Positions 1 through 5,911 of a DNA stretch of 5,991 nt are shown in pieces. Position numbers and translations under genes: made by a program. How positions within the stretch are numbered: position 1 is the first letter of the stretch; every line of letters begins with the position of its first letter. This DNA is from a bacterium (lineage in GTDB: Bacteria > Bacillota > Bacilli > Lactobacillales > Streptococcaceae): contig CAJNBX010000024.1 of the NCBI GenBank assembly GCA_905221115.1, positions 1 through 5,991 on the forward strand, read 5' to 3'. Under the pieces are notes generated by a model. The model did not search any database and was not told where the DNA came from. It saw only the letters and a list, made by a program, of their open reading frames with translations.

Positions 1-10
1 AATACAAAAT

Positions 11-58
11 AACCGAGGAATTCGCTCAAATTAACGAGAGATTCCTCGGTTTTCATTT
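11..58 (+). terminator. Probable rho-independent terminator of an upstream gene outside the window
   Basis: An 11-bp perfect stem pairs 11-21 (AACCGAGGAAT) with 41-51 (ATTCCTCGGTT), and three more pairs (22-24 TCG with 35-37 CGA) can form in the loop. The right arm runs into TTTTCATTTC, an imperfect T-tract on the plus strand. No gene end is visible before it, so it presumably terminates a gene that lies left of position 1. The A-rich left flank means it could also work on the minus strand. Confidence 0.7.
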
Positions 59-98
59 CATTAAAAGTAAGAGACCTGTTTTTTCAGTGGACTCCTCA

Positions 99-167
99 AA
101 AACCACACAGTATTTCTTTCAGCTTGATTGGATTCAAGACTGGAATCACTGTGTGGTTTTATTTAGA
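99..167 (+). terminator. Long compound hairpin, terminator-like
   Basis: A perfect 13-bp outer stem pairs 99-111 (AAAACCACACAGT) with 148-160 (ACTGTGTGGTTTT). The 36-nt interior can fold again: 120-127 (CAGCTTGA) pairs with 134-142 (TCAAG, bulged A139, CTG). A competing inner stem, 131-135 GATTC with 143-147 GAATC, is also possible. The right arm ends in GGTTTTATTT, so termination is the simplest reading. The loop is larger than in a usual intrinsic terminator, so a palindromic repeat or structured RNA is the alternative. Together with the hairpin at 11-51, this is most of what the 223-bp leader region contains. Confidence 0.5.
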
Positions 168-223
168 AGCGAGTTTTTGCCCAGCCTCTTTTTGATAAAA
201 GTAAATAAACAAGGGAGATAAAA

Positions 224-1054
224 ATGAGCAGACGTTCAACTAAAAATAAGTCACTTATGAAGAAAATTATCGCTTTGCTTGTTGCTGTAGCTATTGTCGC
301 TTTAGGAGGTCTATTCCTCTATAAGACATTTTTAGCTCCAACTGATCAGGCGAGTGAAACTAAGGTAGCACAAACGACACAAAAAATTGCTACGACATCG
401 GCAGAGGAAAAAGAATATCTTACGAATAAGTTCAAAGGCTTACTTGGAACAAACTCTGATACGATCGCTTATGTGTATGCGCCCGGAACAGAGTTGGATG
501 AACCTGTTGTTCAAACAACTGATAATTCAACTTATTTAGATAAGAGATTTGATGGTGGTCACGAACCTTATATGGGAACAGTGTTTATGGACACAGATAA
601 TAAAAATGATTTTAGTGACCGTTTAACTTGGTTATTTGGTCATGCTCGTGGTAGTAAAGTTGGGGATCATCGTATGTTTAATGATGTGAACTACTATAGT
701 CGTCAAGATTATTTTGATGAACATCCATATGTTGTGATTGAGACTCCAGAGAGAAAGTATTATTATGAAGCAGTTGCTATGATTATAGTACCAGAAGAAA
801 CAGCCTTTTATCGTACTTCATTTGATGATGATAAAGATTTTCAAACGCAGTTAACAACTATTTATTAAACAGCTGAAGTTAAGAAACCAAATGTTAAAGT
901 ATCAGCTAAAAATAAGTATTTAGTTCTTTCAACTTGTCGTGAAGAAGATGAAACGATTCGTGAGAATCTATATCTTCGTCAAATACCAGACTCAGAAATG
1001 AGTGAGTTTGTCAAACAGCATAAAGATCAATTAACGTATAAACCAACAAGATAA
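224..1054 (+). pseudogene. Class B sortase, interrupted by an in-frame stop codon at 866-868
   Basis: Sortases are membrane-anchored transpeptidases that cleave a sorting motif in secreted proteins and attach them to the cell wall or to other proteins. The start at 224 follows AAGGGAG (211-217) at 6 nt. Residues 1-14 are basic, about 15-37 form one membrane anchor, and the sortase fold follows. The catalytic His is H140 in LFGHARG, and RMFNDVNYY, typical of class B, follows it. Translation stops at codon 215 (TAA, 866-868), giving 214 residues. The same frame then continues without another stop for 61 codons. That part carries the Leu-Ser-Thr-Cys active site (C238, codon 935-937) and the expected catalytic Arg (R246), and ends at TAA 1052-1054. 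An intact product would be about 275 residues, normal for the class. The short product lacks Cys and Arg and should be inactive. One substitution (CAA, AAA or GAA to TAA) or a sequencing error explains it. No substrate gene is visible in the window. Confidence 0.85.
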
Positions 1055-1152
1055 ATATATAGACTACTACTAAAATAGGAATGAATATAGTCTAGCAAGA
1101 ATAGAAGTTCTTTGCAGTTAAAAAGGATTTCACTTTTATAATTATAAAGCAT

Positions 1153-1190
1153 AAAAACAGAATTTAGTCATGGGCTAAGTTCTGTTTTTT
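1153..1190 (+). terminator. Strong rho-independent terminator after the sortase gene
   Basis: The stem pairs 1153-1167 (AAAAACAGAA then TTTAG) with 1175-1189 (CTAAG then TTCTGTTTTT), 15 pairs including one G-T wobble, around a 7-nt loop TCATGGG. It ends in a run of six T (1185-1190). It lies about 100 bp past the end of the sortase frame and separates it from polA. The AAAAA on the left side allows some activity on the minus strand too. Confidence 0.88.
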
Positions 1191-1273
1191 AAAAACTAAA
1201 TGGCTATATTCGCCAAAAGTTTGAAAAATACTTGCTCTGGCTCTTTCCAATGGTATTTTTCCCTGCTTTCCTT

Positions 1274-1279
1274 TATAAT
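1274..1279 (+). promoter_or_regulatory. -10 box of the polA promoter
   Basis: A consensus TATAAT lies here. The hexamer at a 17-bp spacing upstream (1251-1256, TGGTAT) is a poor -35 match, and there is no TGn extension. Only 6 nt (GGGTGT) separate the -10 box from the polA ATG at 1286, so the expected transcription start (about 7 nt after the box) falls on or next to the start codon. This implies a leaderless or nearly leaderless mRNA. It is a prediction from spacing only. Confidence 0.55.
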
Positions 1280-1285
1280 GGGTGT

Positions 1286-3919
1286 ATGGATAAGAAAAAA
1301 TTATTATTGATTGATGGGTCTTCTGTTGCTTTTCGGGCGTTTTTTGCCCTCTATCAGCAGTTGGATCGTTTTAAGAATGCGGCTGGTTTGCATACCAATG
1401 CGATTTATGGCTTTCAGTTGATGTTGAGCCATTTGTTGGAGCGGGTTGAGCCGAGTCATATTTTGGTGGCTTTTGATGCGGGGAAGACGACCTTCCGTAC
1501 AGAGATGTATGCGGACTATAAGGGTGGCCGGGCTAAGACTCCTGATGAGTTTCGTGAGCAATTTCCTTTCATTCGTGAGTTGTTGGATCATATGGGGATT
1601 CGTCACTATGAATTGGCTCAGTATGAGGCGGATGACATTATTGGGACACTAGATAAACTAGCAGAGCAGGATGGTTTTGATATTACCATTGTCAGTGGGG
1701 ACAAGGACTTGATTCAGCTGACGGATGAGCATACGGTGGTTGAAATTTCCAAGAAAGGTGTGGCTGAGTTTGAGGCCTTTACACCGGACTATCTCATGGA
1801 AAAGATGGGGCTCACACCGACTCAGTTTATCGATCTCAAGGCGCTCATGGGAGATAAGTCGGATAATATCCCTGGGGTGACTAAAATCGGCGAAAAGACG
1901 GGTATCAAGCTCTTGCTGGAGCATGGCTCACTCGAGGGGATTTACGAGAATATCGATGGGATGAAGGCTTCTAAGATGAAGGAAAATCTCATCAATGATA
2001 AGGAACAGGCCTTTTTGTCGAAAACACTGGCGACCATTGATACCAAGGCACCGATTGAGATTGGTTTGGAGGATTTGGTCTATAGTGGTCCAGATGTGGA
2101 AAATCTTGGAAAATTCTACGATGAGATGGGTTTCAAACAGCTCAAGCAGGCTTTAAATGTGTCGTCAGCTGATGTGGCTGAGAGTTTGGATTTTACTATT
2201 GTTGACCAAATTAGTCAAGATATGCTGAGTGAAGAATCTATCTTCCATTTTGAGCTTTTTGGTGAGAATTACCATACGGATGATTTGGTTGGATTTGCTT
2301 GGTCTTGTGGGGATAAACTTTATGCTACAGACAAGCTTGAACTTTTGCAAGAGCCGATTTTCAAGGATTTTCTAGAAAAAACACCTCTGAGAGTGTATGA
2401 CTTTAAGAAGGCTAAAGTTCTCTTGAATCGCTTTGGTGTGGATTTGCAAGCGCCTGCTTTTGACAGCCGTTTGGCTAAATACCTCCTTTCGACTGTGGAG
2501 GACAATGAAATTGCGACTATTGCTAGTCTTTATGGTCAGACTTATTTGGTTGATGATGAAACTTTCTATGGTAAGGGTGTCAAGAAGGCCATTCCTAAAC
2601 GCGAGAAATTCTTAGAACATTTGGCATGTAAGCTTGCAGTTTTGGCCGAAACAGAGCCTATTTTAGTTGAAAAACTCAGTGAAAATGGGCAATTAGAGCT
2701 TCTTTATGATATGGAGCAACCTCTAGCCTTTGTCCTTGCTAAGATGGAAATTGCTGGGATTACGGTCAAGAAAGAGACTTTGCTTGAGATGCAGGCTGAA
2801 AATGATCTTGTCATTGAAAAACTGACTCAGGAGATTTATGAGCTGGCTGGTGAGGAGTTTAATATCAACTCGCCTAAGCAGTTGGGCGTGCTTCTCTTTG
2901 AAAAATTGGGACTTCCTCTAGAATACACTAAGAAAACCAAAACTGGATACTCGACTGCGGTGGATGTTTTGGAGCGCTTAGCTCCTATTGCTCCGATTGT
3001 TAAGAAAATCCTAGACTATCGTCAGATTGCCAAGATTCAATCCACTTATGTAATTGGATTGCAGGACTGGATTTTGGCTGATGGTAAGATTCATACTCGC
3101 TATGTGCAGGATTTGACCCAGACTGGGCGTTTGTCTAGTGTGGATCCAAACTTGCAAAATATTCCTGTGCGTTTGGAGCAGGGCCGTCTCATTCGTAAGG
3201 CTTTTGTGCCTGAGTGGGAGGATAGTGTCCTTCTCAGCTCGGACTATTCACAGATTGAATTGCGCGTTTTGGCGCATATCTCTAAGGATGAGCACTTGAT
3301 TAAGGCCTTCCAAGAGGGGGCAGATATCCATACTTCGACAGCCATGCGGGTCTTTGGCATTGAGCGTCCTGAGGATGTAACTGCAAACGACCGTCGCAAT
3401 GCCAAGGCTGTCAACTTTGGAGTGGTTTACGGGATTTCAGACTTTGGTTTGTCTAATAATCTGGGCATTAGCCGTAAGGAAGCCAAAGCCTATATTGATA
3501 CCTACTTTGAACGCTTCCCAGGTATTAAAAACTACATGGATGAAGTGGTGCGTGAGGCGCGTGATAAGGGCTATGTGGAGACCCTCTTCAAGCGTCGTCG
3601 TGAGTTGCCAGATATTAATTCGCGCAACTTCAATATTCGTGGTTTTGCAGAGCGGACAGCTATCAACTCTCCTATCCAGGGTTCGGCAGCAGATATTCTC
3701 AAGATTGCTATGATTCAGCTGGATAAAGCCTTGGTTGCAGGTGGTTATCAGACTAAGATGCTGTTACAAGTGCATGATGAAATCGTACTTGAAGTTCCTA
3801 AATCTGAATTGACAGAGATGAAAAAATTAGTGAAACAAACTATGGAAGAAGCCATTCAACTCAGTGTTCCCCTTATCGCAGATGAGAATGAAGGGGCAAC
3901 CTGGTACGAGGCTAAATAA
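1286..3919 (+). CDS. polA: DNA polymerase I
   Basis: PolA fills gaps in repair and removes RNA primers from Okazaki fragments in the cytoplasm. The ATG at 1286 gives MDKKKLLLIDGSS and 877 residues, the usual streptococcal length; earlier in-frame starts (TTG 1232, ATG 1250) lie upstream of or before the -10 box and lack a ribosome site. Residues 1-300 are the 5' nuclease: D10 in DGSS, D64 in FDAG, YEADD at 113-117, SGDKD at 137-141, and the helix-hairpin-helix GDKSDNIPG from 189. Residues about 310-470 match the 3'-5' exonuclease fold, but the Asp-x-Glu of motif I is replaced around FHFE (320-323), so proofreading is probably absent, as known for pneumococcal PolA. Residues about 480-877 are the polymerase: TGRLSS from 613, motif A DYSQIE from D653, motif B RRNAKAVNFGVVYG 703-716, and motif C QVHDE 828-832 with D831. 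All catalytic polymerase residues are present. The SD is weak (GGGTG at best). It is a single-gene unit with its own terminator. Confidence 0.98.
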   Translation: MDKKKLLLIDGSSVAFRAFFALYQQLDRFKNAAGLHTNAIYGFQLMLSHLLERVEPSHILVAFDAGKTTFRTEMYADYKGGRAKTPDEFREQFPFIRELLDHMGIRHYELAQYEADDIIGTLDKLAEQDGFDITIVSGDKDLIQLTDEHTVVEISKKGVAEFEAFTPDYLMEKMGLTPTQFIDLKALMGDKSDNIPGVTKIGEKTGIKLLLEHGSLEGIYENIDGMKASKMKENLINDKEQAFLSKTLATIDTKAPIEIGLEDLVYSGPDVENLGKFYDEMGFKQLKQALNVSSADVAESLDFTIVDQISQDMLSEESIFHFELFGENYHTDDLVGFAWSCGDKLYATDKLELLQEPIFKDFLEKTPLRVYDFKKAKVLLNRFGVDLQAPAFDSRLAKYLLSTVEDNEIATIASLYGQTYLVDDETFYGKGVKKAIPKREKFLEHLACKLAVLAETEPILVEKLSENGQLELLYDMEQPLAFVLAKMEIAGITVKKETLLEMQAENDLVIEKLTQEIYELAGEEFNINSPKQLGVLLFEKLGLPLEYTKKTKTGYSTAVDVLERLAPIAPIVKKILDYRQIAKIQSTYVIGLQDWILADGKIHTRYVQDLTQTGRLSSVDPNLQNIPVRLEQGRLIRKAFVPEWEDSVLLSSDYSQIELRVLAHISKDEHLIKAFQEGADIHTSTAMRVFGIERPEDVTANDRRNAKAVNFGVVYGISDFGLSNNLGISRKEAKAYIDTYFERFPGIKNYMDEVVREARDKGYVETLFKRRRELPDINSRNFNIRGFAERTAINSPIQGSAADILKIAMIQLDKALVAGGYQTKMLLQVHDEIVLEVPKSELTEMKKLVKQTMEEAIQLSVPLIADENEGATWYEAK

Positions 3920-3943
3920 AAAGGGGGCTAGTCCTCCTTTTTT
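3918..3943 (+). terminator. Terminator of polA, overlapping its stop codon
   Basis: The arm AAAAAGGGGG (3918-3927) pairs with TCCTCCTTTTT (3933 onward), with one G-T pair and the loop CTAGT (3928-3932). A run of six T (3938-3943) follows. The A-rich left arm begins within the polA stop codon TAA (3917-3919), so there is almost no 3' UTR. It isolates polA from the next gene. Confidence 0.85.
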
Positions 3944-3974
3944 GTAGTAGAATTATGCAAGCCTTTTCAAATTG

Positions 3975-3997
3975 TGCTATACTGATGAAAAAGGAGG
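3975..3997 (+). promoter_or_regulatory. Extended -10 promoter and ribosome site of the CoA-binding gene
   Basis: TGCTATACT (3975-3983) is an extended -10 element (TGn plus TATACT). No good -35 hexamer is seen at 16-18 bp spacing, as is common for extended -10 promoters. Transcription should begin near 3990, just ahead of a strong AAGGAGG (3991-3997) that sits 6 nt before the ATG at 4004. The leader would be only about 14 nt. Confidence 0.65.
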
Positions 3998-4003
3998 ATT
4001 TCT

Positions 4004-4441
4004 ATGAGTCAAGAATTTATCAATCCAAGTGATGGCGTGATTCGTCAGTATCTCGCAACGAGTAAAACCCTTGCTGTTGTGGGTTTGTCAGACCGTGAGG
4101 AAACAACGAGCAATCGAGTGACCAAGGAAATGCAGGCTCGGGGTTATAAAATCATCCCAGTCAATCCCAAGGCGGCAGGTGGTGAAATATTGGGTGAAAA
4201 GGCTTATGCTAGCCTAACAGAGATTCCTTTTCCTGTAGATATTGTCAATGTTTACCGGCGCAGTGAGTTTTTGCCAGATGTGGCGCGTGACTTTCTCAAA
4301 GCTGATGCCAAGATTTTTTGGGCACAGCTAGGACTTGAAAGTCTAGAAACAGAAGAGCTTTTGCGTGCTGGTGGATGTGATGATATCGTGATGAATCGTT
4401 GCATCAAGAGAGAACATACACGCTTGATTGAGGAAGCATAA
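4004..4441 (+). CDS. CoA-binding domain protein (YccU-like)
   Basis: This is a 145-residue soluble protein made of a single CoA-binding Rossmann domain, as in the succinyl-CoA synthetase alpha subunit but without the catalytic parts. The strand-turn-helix AVVGLSDREETTSNRV (24-39) is the nucleotide-binding start of the fold. YKIIPVNPKAAGGEILGEKAY (48-68), FPVDIVNVYRR (76-86) and FWAQLGLES (105-113) follow, and the family-typical C-terminal MNRCIKREH (130-138) closes it. The length is normal for the family. The start is set by AAGGAGG at 6 nt spacing. The gene lies between the polA terminator and its own terminator, so it is monocistronic. Members are widespread, but the physiological role is not established; binding of CoA or acyl-CoA is inferred from the fold only. 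Confidence 0.93.
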   Translation: MSQEFINPSDGVIRQYLATSKTLAVVGLSDREETTSNRVTKEMQARGYKIIPVNPKAAGGEILGEKAYASLTEIPFPVDIVNVYRRSEFLPDVARDFLKADAKIFWAQLGLESLETEELLRAGGCDDIVMNRCIKREHTRLIEEA

Positions 4442-4443
4442 GA

Positions 4444-4471
4444 AAAAGGTAGCTGGTGGGCTACCTTTTGT
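4444..4471. terminator. Bidirectional terminator between the convergent CoA-binding and yeiH-like genes
   Basis: A perfect 10-bp stem pairs AAAAGGTAGC (4444-4453) with GCTACCTTTT (4460-4469) around TGGTGG. It starts 2 bp after the CoA-binding gene's stop. Read on the minus strand it also ends in GCTACCTTTTTCT, so it can terminate the yeiH-like gene coming the other way. The BOX element lies between that gene and this terminator. Confidence 0.87.
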
Positions 4472-4474
4472 GTT

Positions 4475-4671
4475 TACTCAATGAAAATCAAAGAGCAAAC
4501 TAGGAAACTAGCGCAGGTTGCTCAAAACACAGTTTTTGAGGTTGCAGATAGAACTGACGAAGTCAGCTCAAAACACAGTTTTGAGGTTGTGGATAGAACT
4601 GACGAAGTCAGTAACCATACCTACGGCAAGGCGACGTTGACATGGTTTGAAGAGATTTTCGAAGAGTATTA
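4475..4671 (+). repeat. BOX element, boxA-boxB-boxB-boxC
   Basis: This is a non-coding repeat found in many copies in S. pneumoniae and S. mitis. BoxA runs from 4475 (TACTCAATGAAAATC) to about 4530. BoxB copy 1 is 4531-4576 and copy 2 starts at 4577; each has a CTGAC-GAA-GTCAG hairpin (4554-4566 and 4599-4611). BoxC runs from about 4612 (TAACCATACC) to GATTTTCGAAGAGTA ending at 4668, plus TTA. The ends TACTC...GAGTA, with AAAATC/GATTTT inside, are inverted repeats that allow the whole element to fold; the terminal TA fits insertion at a TA dinucleotide (inference). Copy 1 has one extra T (AGTTTTTGAG against AGTTTTGAG). An open frame at 4481-4672 lies wholly in the repeat and is not a gene. 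Confidence 0.95.
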
Positions 4672-5679
4672 GAAAATGCCAATAAGGGTCTGCATACCAA
4701 GACTAGTGAGGATGATGGCAATCCAGCAGATGGCTCCGAGAACAATGGATTTTCCGCTGGATTTGACCATAGCGACCAGATTTGTTTTGAGTCCGATAGC
4801 ACTCATGGCCATGATAATGAGGAATTTGGAGAGTTGTTTGAGAGGGGTAAAGAAACTACTGGATACCCCGAGAGAAGTCAGTAGGGTGGTTAGGAGAGAT
4901 GCAAGGATAAAGTAAAGGATAAAAAGTGGGAAGACTTTTTTCAGTTGTAAGCCTTGCTTATTTTTTTGCTCGCGGCTTTGCCAGTAGGAGAGAAAGAGAG
5001 TGATGGGGATGATAGCTAGGGTGCGCGTCAGTTTAACAATGGTTGCGGATTCGAGGGTATTGGTCTGGTAGAGACTGTCCCAGGAGCTGGCTGTGGCTGT
5101 TACAGAGGAAGTATCATTGACAGCTGTTCCTGCAAAGAGGGCAAAGCCATCATTGGATAGATGAAGCCAGGTTCCTAGAGTTGGAAAGATGAGCGCGGCC
5201 AAGACATTGAAGAAAAAGATAACGGAAATGGCTTGGGCTACTTCCTTTTCCTTGGCATGAATAACGGGTGCTGTCGCTGCAATTGCAGAACCACCACAGA
5301 TAGAAGAACCCACTCCAATCAAGGTAGCCAGTTTTGTGTCCAGGGCAAAGAAGCGTTGGAAGAGGTAGGCAACAATCAAGGCTATTGAGATGGTTGACAG
5401 GATGACAGGGAGTGAAGATTGTCCGACTGCAAAGACCTGCGAGATATTGAGACCAAAACCAAGCAAGATAACGGCATACTGGAGCAATTTTTTAGAACTA
5501 AAGGTCAATCCAGCATCCAGTTGTTTATATGACGAGAGAAAGGGATGTAGGAGCATGCCCATGAAAATCGCAAAGACGGGTGCGCCAATCACAGGGAAGA
5601 ATCCGCCTAGATACCAAGCAAGTAGTGAAATCAGAAGGCAGGCCAAGATGCCTGCTCCATTTTTTGATAGAAATGACAT
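4669..5679 (-). CDS. YeiH/UPF0324 family multi-spanning membrane protein (putative sulfate exporter family)
   Basis: This 336-residue integral membrane protein has about ten hydrophobic segments (roughly 9-27, 29-48, 64-85, 89-110, 115-139, 149-169, 178-197, 213-233, 248-270, 283-302, 310-336; the loop-like conserved ones may be re-entrant). Family signatures are [17 protein letters not shown] (122-138), the [10 protein letters not shown] loop (141-150) and [16 protein letters not shown] (182-197). The family is annotated as UPF0324 and as putative sulfate exporters; the true substrate is unproven. The ATG at 5679 is chosen over the in-frame TTG at 5691 because GGAGG (5685-5689, minus strand) sits 5 nt before it and would lie inside the longer frame. 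The gene is convergent with the CoA-binding gene. Its last codons read GGC ATT TTC TAA, and the TAA (4669-4671) directly abuts the BOX terminus. No transport partner or regulator gene is visible in the window. Confidence 0.93.
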   Translation of the reverse strand: MSFLSKNGAGILACLLISLLAWYLGGFFPVIGAPVFAIFMGMLLHPFLSSYKQLDAGLTFSSKKLLQYAVILLGFGLNISQVFAVGQSSLPVILSTISIALIVAYLFQRFFALDTKLATLIGVGSSICGGSAIAATAPVIHAKEKEVAQAISVIFFFNVLAALIFPTLGTWLHLSNDGFALFAGTAVNDTSSVTATASSWDSLYQTNTLESATIVKLTRTLAIIPITLFLSYWQSREQKNKQGLQLKKVFPLFILYFILASLLTTLLTSLGVSSSFFTPLKQLSKFLIIMAMSAIGLKTNLVAMVKSSGKSIVLGAICWIAIILTSLGMQTLIGIF

Positions 5680-5706
5680 AAAAACCTCCAAATAGAATCT
5701 GTTACC

Positions 5707-5735
5707 ATTATAGACCTGTAAATAGAAAAAGTAAA
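5707..5735 (-). promoter_or_regulatory. Promoter of the yeiH-like gene
   Basis: On the minus strand, TTTACT (5735-5730, 4 of 6 matches to TTGACA), a 17-bp spacer and a consensus TATAAT (5712-5707) form a good sigma-A promoter. Transcription would start near 5700, giving a leader of about 20 nt that carries the GGAGG ribosome site. Confidence 0.7.
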
Positions 5736-5760
5736 ATAGAAAGTGGAGCCTAATAATTAT

Positions 5761-5789
5761 TTGACAAGTAGTGCTAATTATGTAATAAT
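5761..5789 (+). promoter_or_regulatory. Strong plus-strand promoter with no adjacent start codon
   Basis: The consensus -35 TTGACA (5761-5766), a 17-bp spacer, and AATAAT (5784-5789, 5 of 6) preceded by TGT (5781-5783) form an extended, near-ideal sigma-A promoter. It points away from the yeiH-like gene towards the transposase. The predicted start is near 5796. No open reading frame with a ribosome site begins before the hairpin at 5859, so it may drive a short non-coding transcript, or a longer transposase transcript by readthrough. Confidence 0.55.
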
Positions 5790-5795
5790 AATCTT

Positions 5796-5888
5796 ACAAG
5801 AACTGTAACGAAGTCTTGGCAAAAACAAAAATACCAGAGCTCCACCTCGAGCCTACTGAAAAAGTCATCAAATTGATGGCTTTTTTGT
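5796..5888 (+). ncRNA. Candidate small RNA of about 90 nt, or transposase leader
   Basis: The stretch between the strong promoter at 5761-5789 and the intrinsic-terminator hairpin at 5859-5885 has no coding frame with a start and ribosome site. Promoter plus terminator at this spacing is the usual architecture of a bacterial small RNA. It contains GCTCCACCTCGA (5839-5850), whose CACCTC is complementary to the GAGGTG of the downstream transposase ribosome site (5901-5906). It does not show the TTTAAG-N5-TTTAAG motif of the CiaR-controlled streptococcal csRNAs, and I do not recognise it as a known RNA family. Existence of the transcript is inferred. Confidence 0.35.
5859..5888 (+). terminator. 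Terminator-like hairpin overlapping the transposase promoter
   Basis: AAAAAGTCATC (5859-5869) pairs with GATGGCTTTTT (5875-5885), 11 pairs with one G-T wobble, around AAATT (which can close by two more pairs). A T-run and GTT follow. It would end plus-strand transcripts entering from 5761-5789 or from outside. Its 3' flank supplies the TG of the extended -10 box at 5886-5894. Confidence 0.75.
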
Positions 5889-5907
5889 TATACTAGAGAT
5901 GAGGTGA
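5886..5907 (+). promoter_or_regulatory. Extended -10 promoter and ribosome site of the transposase
   Basis: TGTTATACT (5886-5894) is a TGn-extended -10 box with no good -35 at 16-18 bp. Transcription from it would start near 5901, at or just inside GAGGTGA (5901-5907), the ribosome site 4 nt before ATG 5912. If the start is that close, an internally started mRNA has a very short leader and a partly truncated ribosome site. Confidence 0.45.
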
Positions 5908-5911
5908 AATA

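Noticed and set aside
866..1054. Programmed recoding or a separate downstream gene encoding the sortase C-terminus
   Set aside because: The stop is UAA, not a selenocysteine or pyrrolysine codon. There is no recoding structure or ribosome site plus start codon between 869 and the active-site Cys that would give a sensible protein. A simple nonsense mutation is the plainer explanation.
1060..1094. A hairpin TAGACTA (1060-1066) with TAGTCTA (1088-1094) after the sortase frame
   Set aside because: It is a 7-bp AT-rich stem with a 21-nt loop and no T-tract; the true terminator is at 1153-1190.
1232..1285. An 18-codon N-terminal extension of polA from TTG 1232 (or ATG 1250)
   Set aside because: It has no ribosome site, overlaps the TATAAT promoter box, and adds residues absent from streptococcal PolA, which starts MDKKKLLLIDG and is 877 residues long.
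1304..3713. Several open frames of 60-104 codons on both strands inside polA
   Set aside because: They are out-of-frame shadows of a highly conserved gene, with no ribosome sites and no recognisable domains.
4481..4672. A 63-codon plus-strand open frame after the CoA-binding gene
   Set aside because: It lies entirely inside the BOX element; its internal repetition is the two boxB copies. It has no ribosome site of its own.
5680..5691. A four-codon extension of the yeiH-like gene from TTG 5691 on the minus strand
   Set aside because: The GGAGG ribosome site falls inside this extension and is correctly placed for ATG 5679.
4608..5695. Short open frames overlapping the yeiH-like gene on either strand
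   Set aside because: They are shadows of the membrane protein gene or run into the BOX; no supporting start signals or family features.
5743..5845. Inverted repeat GTGGAGC (5743-5749) and GCTCCAC (5839-5845) as ends of a small mobile element of about 103 bp
   Set aside because: Only 7 bp match with no extension on either side and no target duplication seen. The size resembles known streptococcal mini-elements such as RUP, but I could not match the sequence.
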